Below, piece by piece: positions 58,348 to 64,000 of a DNA stretch of 64,000 nucleotides. The notes under the pieces were generated by a model that was given only the letters and a program-made list of their open reading frames with translations, had not been told where the DNA came from and did no database searches. Location: NCBI GenBank assembly GCA_030544215.1, contig JARZZO010000013.1:43659196-43723195 (forward strand). Direction: 5' to 3'. How positions within the stretch are numbered: position 1 is the stretch's first letter; the number at the start of each line of letters is the position of its first letter. The stretch is from Zantedeschia hybrid cultivar. Lineage: Eukaryota > Streptophyta > Magnoliopsida > Alismatales > Araceae. A program made the position numbers and the translations under genes.

Positions 58348-61300
58348 ATGGAGAAGTACGAGGTGGTGCGGGACATCGGGTCCGGGAACTTCGGGGTGGC
58401 GAGGCTGATGCGGAACAAGGAGACCAAGGAGCTCGTCGCCATGAAGTATATCGAGAGGGGGCAAAAGGTCGAACACCTTAGCGTCCACCTTTCAAAATCC
58501 CTTCTTTGTGCTTTGTTCTTGGCTGATCGGTGTCTGGTGTGCAGATTGATGAGAAGGTTGCGAGGGAGATCATTAACCACCGGTCTTTGCGGCATCCCAA
58601 CATCATCCGCTTCAAGGAGGTGCGCGGAGATCAGATTGGGGTTTTCGTCTTGGTTTGGATTTTGGTGGCGCTCGTGGGTTGTGATCGGAATGGTTTTGGC
58701 AGGTGGTGCTCACGCCGACGCATTTGGCGATCGTGATGGAATACGCGGCCGGCGGGGAGCTCTTCGAGCGCATCTGCAGCGCCGGGCGCTTCAGCGAGGA
58801 CGAGGTCTCCTCCGATTCGATGTTTCCCCGCTCGAAATTTCTTCTTTGCAGATCGTCATCTGGGAAGATGCTTGCTGTGAAACTGATATTTCTGATTATT
58901 TTTTCTTCTTTTTTTTGGGTTTCAGGCGAGGTATTTCTTCCAGCAACTCATCTGCGGCGTCAGCTACTGCCACCACCTGGTGGGTGACGACGAAAAGGAG
59001 ACCAAATCGGACAAGAACATAAAATAAAGAACTAATCTTTTCAAGAACCCATGATATGATTTTCACAAATCCGCCGAGAACACAGAACAAAGAACAAATC
59101 TTTCAAGAACCCAGAATATTTTTTCGCGAATCTTTCAAGAACCGGGAATAATTTTCTCCTTGTTCTTCTTCCTTTTTGCCATTTTTGCAGCAAATATGCC
59201 ACCGGGACTTGAAGCTGGAGAACACGCTGCTGGATGGGAGCCCCGCGCCCCGCCTCAAGATCTGCGACTTCGGCTACTCCAAGGTCCTCCACCTAGATCA
59301 AATTAACACCCTGCTTCCTCCATTTCTTCCCTAATTCTTTGCTGCAGCCATGGTTCTTACCGCAAATTTCTAATCTTTTCCTTCGTTTCTTCCTCTCCGA
59401 CCCCTCCAACAGTCGTCACTGCTGCACTCGCGGCCCAAGTCGACGGTGGGCACCCCCGCCTACATCGCGCCGGAGGTCCTCTCTCGCCGGGAGTACGACG
59501 GCAAGGTACCTGTCCCGCGCGCTGCGCCTCTTTACGTGGCAGTCTGCGATTGTCCGGGCGCAATGCGCCAGGTTCAGACTCCAGAGGGCCTCGCCCCTTT
59601 TTTCCTTCTCTCCCCGTTTGTTTTGAAGAAAATACCCGGAAAACGATTTCCGGTGGGAACTGAGATGGTGGTGGTGTTGGGCTGGTCACGATGGGGTTGT
59701 CTTGTCCTGGGAATTTTTTCTACAATGACGGCGTCGAGAATATTATGGTTTTTTGTGGGGGCGTTTGGTTCGCACAGGGTTTGGCGTTTGGAGTGCGAAA
59801 CTTTGCCATCCGCGCATGCTTGTCCCTTTCGGGCATCATTAGTTGCTGGGGTCTTCCCACCTCTTCCGTGAGCTGGGGGGTTACCTTTTGTTCTTACTCC
59901 TGTTGGGGGGACACTGGAATTGGGTGTGTCACGGACCTCTTGATCGCATCAGAATGTGCAAAGTTTCTAGTTTTAATTATGGAAAGTTGCTTCTTTTTAG
60001 CCCAGGCCTTTTCACACACAAAAAAGATCTGCGAGTGGGGATCACTTACTGCAGTCGGAGGTCATGTAGGGGGTGTTTGATTTGACGTAAGATGTCGTAA
60101 AATGCTGTAAAATAGGGTATTTTGTGTCTCATAGAAATGTGATGTTTTAGGGCGTTTTACAGTATTTTAGGTCGAACCAAAATGCGTCCGCGTCGTAGTT
60201 GTTTTGTGTCTCTTTCCAAGCCTTATGGGGTGTTTGATTGCTGTACTGGATATCTCTTTCAGTGTCAACTTTGATATTGCTACAATGCTAGTAATAGTGG
60301 GTCTTCAGTGGATTGTCTATCGATTTTGATATCCATACATCAGTAAAGTGTATTGCTGTGACAAATTGAATATTAATACAGGTCTGAACTTTGTATTAGA
60401 GATGGTAGAGTTTAGTCTTTTTAAGCTCCACTTTGATTGGAGAATAGGAGAAGAATAAGGGGAGAATAAGCTTAATTTTGCTTTGACATGCGGAATGACT
60501 TATATCGTGTATAATAGCGTATTAGGGGAATAAGGAGAATAAGTCATTCCACCTTAGACCCAAGAATTGTTTATTCTTCTTATTCCATCAGTGGGCCCCA
60601 CAAAACTATCAAACCGAAACACCTCTTATTCTACTATACGCTATCCGTCAGTGGACCCCACAAAATAACTTATTCTCAAGACTCCCTCTCTTGTCCCTTT
60701 GTTACCCCTTCTCTCTTCCCCCTCTCCCCACCCCCCCACCCCGGTGCCCTTCTCATTTTTCAATATTAATTTCAAATCTGTAATATTAGTATCAATTATG
60801 AAAGCTAATATTCCCACCAAATGGGGCTTAACTGAATGGCAAATGTTATGTAAGATCAAAAATGGATTGCTGGCAAAAAAATCAGGAAGCACATACTTGT
60901 GTTCTTTTAGCTGCAATGTAGCTACGTTTATATTAAGACCAAACCGGTTAGCAATTTTTTTTTTAAGACTTTACTGTGCCTGAGAATGAGCCCTTTTTTT
61001 TGTTGCGTTCATGAGAACCACAAACCAGTTGTGTTGTGCATTCTTGGTTTACACTTCATTATGGTTGATCAAGTTGTCAACTAGGGATAAACATTCTTCC
61101 CCATTAATTGTACTGCTGTGTTCAGGGTTTTCTTCTGGCAACTTTATACTTCGTTCTTGTCAGAGTTATGTTTGATGATCTACTTGATTCTCTACTTGGA
61201 TTAACTAGTTTTTCAATTTTCTTTCTTTTTTCTTCTGGGGTTGGTCCATAAGAGCAGCTTGCAGATGTATGGTCCTGTGGAGTGACTCTGTATGTCATGT

Positions 61301-62589
61301 TGGTCGGAGCCTATCCATTTGAAGACCAAGACGATCCAAAGAACTTCAGGAAAACAATCAGTGTATGCAGTCAAGTTTTCCATTTATCGCTTTTTCCCTA
61401 TCCTTGTTTTCAACCAGGGTTATTGATAATTTCTTGTTAGCTTCTGTTGTGTGATGAATACGGCATTGATTGCAGCGAATCATGTCAGTTCAATACAAGA
61501 TACCAGAGTATGTTCACATTTCCAATGATTGCAAAGAACTCTTGCAGCGCATTTTTGTGGCTAATCCATCCAAGGTATGTGAACCGGACACAAACATTTG
61601 CATATTTTTGGATCACCATTATTAGTTTTCATTTTTGTTTCTTCATATTTTTGTCTAAGTTATTTTCTGTTTCTAGCAAGGGCATGAATTTGTTTTTACA
61701 TATCATCAAGTACATGCACATGCATAAATTGTCAAAAAGCAGTACTTGCTACAATGCTCCAAGGTTTTGATTGGCACAGCAACCACCATCTGATAGTGTA
61801 CTCGGACAACATGCAGTCACCGTACTACCTGCACGGGGTGCAGTGGAACTTAAAAACTATGCGCCATCCAATCTTGCAATTAGACAGTAGTTGCAACTGC
61901 AATGCCTTTGGAGCACTGCAGCAAGTATTACTCGTTGTTCAATACTTGCAATTCATGCTCTCAAGTGGGAACCTTGTTTTCTTGTCTTTTAACCAAAATG
62001 TTTCTCAGTCCATATGAGGCATAAGCTTCCCAAACTACCGCCATATTAGAAAATAAAAGATACTTAGAAGTTCTTACAAAGTTTGAAGAGCTTCCTGACT
62101 AGTGGCAGAGCCAAAACTGTATATGGGGGGTCAACTGACCTTTTTTTGAGGGGATATCTGGTCTCACTATTTGCCAAGACACGAGCTGAGGCCGTGTTAT
62201 TGTGTAGAATTATTTACTTTTATTTACCTTGATTTCCTGGATTGCAGAGGATAACAATAAGAGATATAAAGACCCATAAATGGTTCCTGAAAAATTTGCC
62301 ACGGGAGCTTACGGAGACTGCACAAGCAATATACTACCAGAGGAATAACAATGCCCCCGTCTATTCCCTTCAAAGCGTAGATGAGATCATGAAGATAGTT
62401 GCTGAGGCAAGGACGCGTCCTCCGGCATCCCGGTCAATCTCAGGCTTCGGGTGGGCCGCTGAAGAAGAAGATGAAGAAGAGGAGGAAGGGAAAGAAAAGC
62501 CCAAGGAGGATGACAAAGAGGAGGAAGAAGATGAATATGATAAGAGGGTCAAGGAAGTCCATGCAAGTGGAGAATTCCATGTCTGCTAG
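58348..62589 (+). CDS. SnRK2: SnRK2 serine/threonine protein kinase, subclass I-like
   Basis: Nine exons: 58348-58467, 58545-58619, 58703-58804, 58926-58979, 59191-59283, 59413-59505, 61258-61362, 61476-61574, 62248-62589. All are GT-AG and phase 0; total 360 aa. Nine exons and this length are typical of plant SnRK2 genes. Glycine loop IGSGNFGVA (10-18), ATP lysine K33, catalytic HRD (D123), DFG (143-145). Activation loop SLLHSRPKSTVGTPAYIAPE has S154 and S158, the positions phosphorylated in SnRK2s. The C-terminus has a Glu-rich acidic patch and ends DKRVKEVHASGEFHVC. A Glu rather than Asp patch suggests subclass I (SnRK2.4/2.10, rice SAPK4-7-like), which responds to osmotic and salt stress and is little activated by ABA. 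Introns 6 and 8 carry MITEs; the first six exons are GC-rich. Confidence 0.97.
60068..60186. mobile_element. MITE in SnRK2 intron 6 (TTTGGTTTGACG family)
   Basis: Left 'gtgtttgatttgacgtaaga' and right 'attttaggtcgaaccaaaat' are inverted. The core 'gtattttgtgtctcatagaa' matches 13199-13314. Confidence 0.65.
60430..60680. mobile_element. Probable MITE relic in SnRK2 intron 6
   Basis: Inverted phrases 'ggagaataagcttaattttg' / 'aaaataacttattctcaaga', with 'cagtgggccccacaaaac' and 'cagtggaccccacaaaat' repeats. Similar to about 12615-12835. The boundaries are approximate. Confidence 0.4.
61739..61933. mobile_element. GAGTAATACTT-family MITE in SnRK2 intron 8
   Basis: Left 'agtacttgctacaatgctcc' pairs with right 'ggagcactgcagcaagtatt'; the right end closes with 'attactc'. 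About 195 bp, close in size to 42251-42441. It lies about 165 bp after exon 8 and about 315 bp before exon 9, so it does not touch the splice sites. Confidence 0.72.
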
Positions 62590-62880
62590 AGTTCAGAAGA
62601 AAGAAAAAAGATGGGAGAGAGAAATGTGGAGAGAGAAAGAGATCCTTATGTGGTTTCCTTTGATTTTGGATCCTGCTAGGATGCGTTTTTCTTGCTATAA
62701 ATTGCCATGTAAAATTAATGTGTGCATTCTTTCTCTTGCATAGTATGGTTGTAGCTCCAGGGCGAACATTGCTCTTGACAGTGGTAGTCCCCATGTTTAG
62801 TTCTCTGATTTGTACAAAGGTGCTGTCATCCTTGTTCCTTTTCTTTTCTTTTTGGTTGGAACAGAATTCTTGTTACCTTT
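62590..62880 (+). other. SnRK2 3' untranslated region (approximate)
   Basis: From the TAG stop to about the point where the composition turns intergenic. T-rich 'ccttttcttttctttttggt' at about 62836. The end is not certain. Confidence 0.4.
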
Positions 62881-64000
62881 TGTGACAAGGTTTGTGGAAG
62901 TGTCTACATATTGCAGCTTGTCCAATCACAAATTTCTGTCACCCTTTTTAAAGAAAGTAGGGTAGAAAAGACAGATACGCCAGATTCTCACAATCCATAC
63001 CTTGTCTACTTGTGAGGAACTGTAATCTGAGTTTTTCCCACCGGGTAAGTTAGTCAACTAAGGCCATAGTTAAATACACGTATTACAGATGTGTTATTCA
63101 TGTATAGATGAATTTTCGAATAAAGTTCTCATATGTCATATTGAATTAAAAGACAGAGAAAAATACTTGATTTTTTCCATACATGTTGATTTATTCACAT
63201 TAAAAATGCAATATACAGAAGGATGATTTTTCATCATGTTGATTTATTCACATTTAAAATGCAACATACAGAAGGGTGATTTTTTTCATACATGTTGATT
63301 TATTCACATTTAAACTGCTATATACAGAAGGACTTTTATTACCTAAATTTCTGGGCACATGGGATTATGGAAATTCAAGTCTCATCGACAAAAACTCATA
63401 ATTTGATTAATAAGTATTATTTATAGCTATCGTTTCATTCTACTTTTTAAAATCTTGATAAAACAAATTTATATGTACCTGGTTAAATTCCTCTTCTAAT
63501 CTTTTGATTATTGACCATATTTTTTATGGCATAATTCAAATTTTAAGTTGAATTATATTTGAACGTGCTTTAGTCATATTTACATCGTACTCTTTCACAC
63601 TTACTTGAACAGCAATCTTGAGGCTAGAACTATCATCAGAGAAGAAATTCAACTAAACACAGCTTTGCACGAGAGGGTATTGTTACCCTCGCATTTGGGA
63701 AGGTCACGATAAATCCTAACAGGTCATATCTCGTGTCTAACATGGGATAGCAAAATTAAAATTTCTGATTTTTTGTAGAACTCGAAATGGCAGCTAACAA
63801 TGAGAATGGATGGCATAAGATGGCTAAACATTTTTCACCTTATTGGCATGTCCTATCCAAAAGAACAGGGAAATGTTTACTTAAAAGATGTTAATGCCAT
63901 GGAAGAGAAGTCATCCTTTCCTCTCCTGGTCAACAATCTAAGTTGTACACAAATCTGCCCGCAGATCGATTACGGTATTGGACAGGGCATGGGTTTTAAG
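62881..64000. other. Intergenic
   Basis: No gene recognised; contains the tandem repeat listed at 63182-63331. Confidence 0.45.
63182..63331. repeat. Tandem repeat, three units of 54-56 bp
   Basis: Units start at about 63182, 63236 and 63292. Each contains 'atgttgatttattcacatt' and 'tacagaagg'. The last is slightly shorter. Confidence 0.88.

Overview
This is a piece of plant nuclear genome. Its genes have GT-AG introns, and it carries plant-only genes (PsbS, an SnRK2 kinase, a filament-like plant protein) in AT-rich DNA full of plant transposons. The very GC-rich first exons of PsbS and SnRK2 would suit a monocot, but that is inference and I cannot name the species. I saw no tRNA, rRNA or CRISPR array, and nothing bacterial or organellar.

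Three host genes are supported. (1) A filament-like plant protein (FPP) gene on the minus strand: only its first coding exon (2859-2972) is in the window, and the rest must lie beyond base 1. (2) PsbS, the 22-kDa photosystem II subunit for energy-dependent quenching, plus strand, four exons, 36465-37700, apparently intact (279 aa). (3) A subclass I-like SnRK2 protein kinase, plus strand, nine exons, 58348-62589, apparently intact (360 aa).

Most of the rest is mobile DNA, much of it with boundaries that can be read exactly. A 6.3-kb CACTA element (13317-19619; CACTACAAG ends, subterminal repeats, CAT target duplication) encloses three correctly spliced exons of augmin subunit 2 (AUG2): a Pack-CACTA gene capture. 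A 1.03-kb solo LTR lies at 26715-27747 (TGATG...CATCA, AACTC duplication). A full-length L1-type LINE (29851-36005, minus strand) has a perfect 17-bp target duplication and an A tail. It inserted 443-459 bp upstream of the PsbS start codon, head to head with that gene. Its ORF1 and ORF2 each carry one in-frame stop and no frameshift. A tRNA-like SINE with an internal 138-bp duplication (52491-52944) also has a perfect 17-bp duplication. Several MITE families recur, including one with GAGTAATACTTGCTGCAATG ends that has a copy in an SnRK2 intron, and one with 9-bp duplications.

Layout: 1-4.3 kb FPP start and GA/CT-rich leader; 4.3-13.2 kb intergenic with MITEs and a SINE; 13.3-19.6 kb Pack-CACTA; 19.6-29.8 kb intergenic with MITEs and the solo LTR; 29.8-36.0 kb LINE; 36.0-37.9 kb PsbS; 37.9-57.7 kb gene-free, repeat-rich; 57.7-62.9 kb SnRK2; 62.9-64 kb intergenic. 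The host genes do not form an operon or pathway. Their main common feature is that transposons sit in or next to their regulatory DNA and introns.
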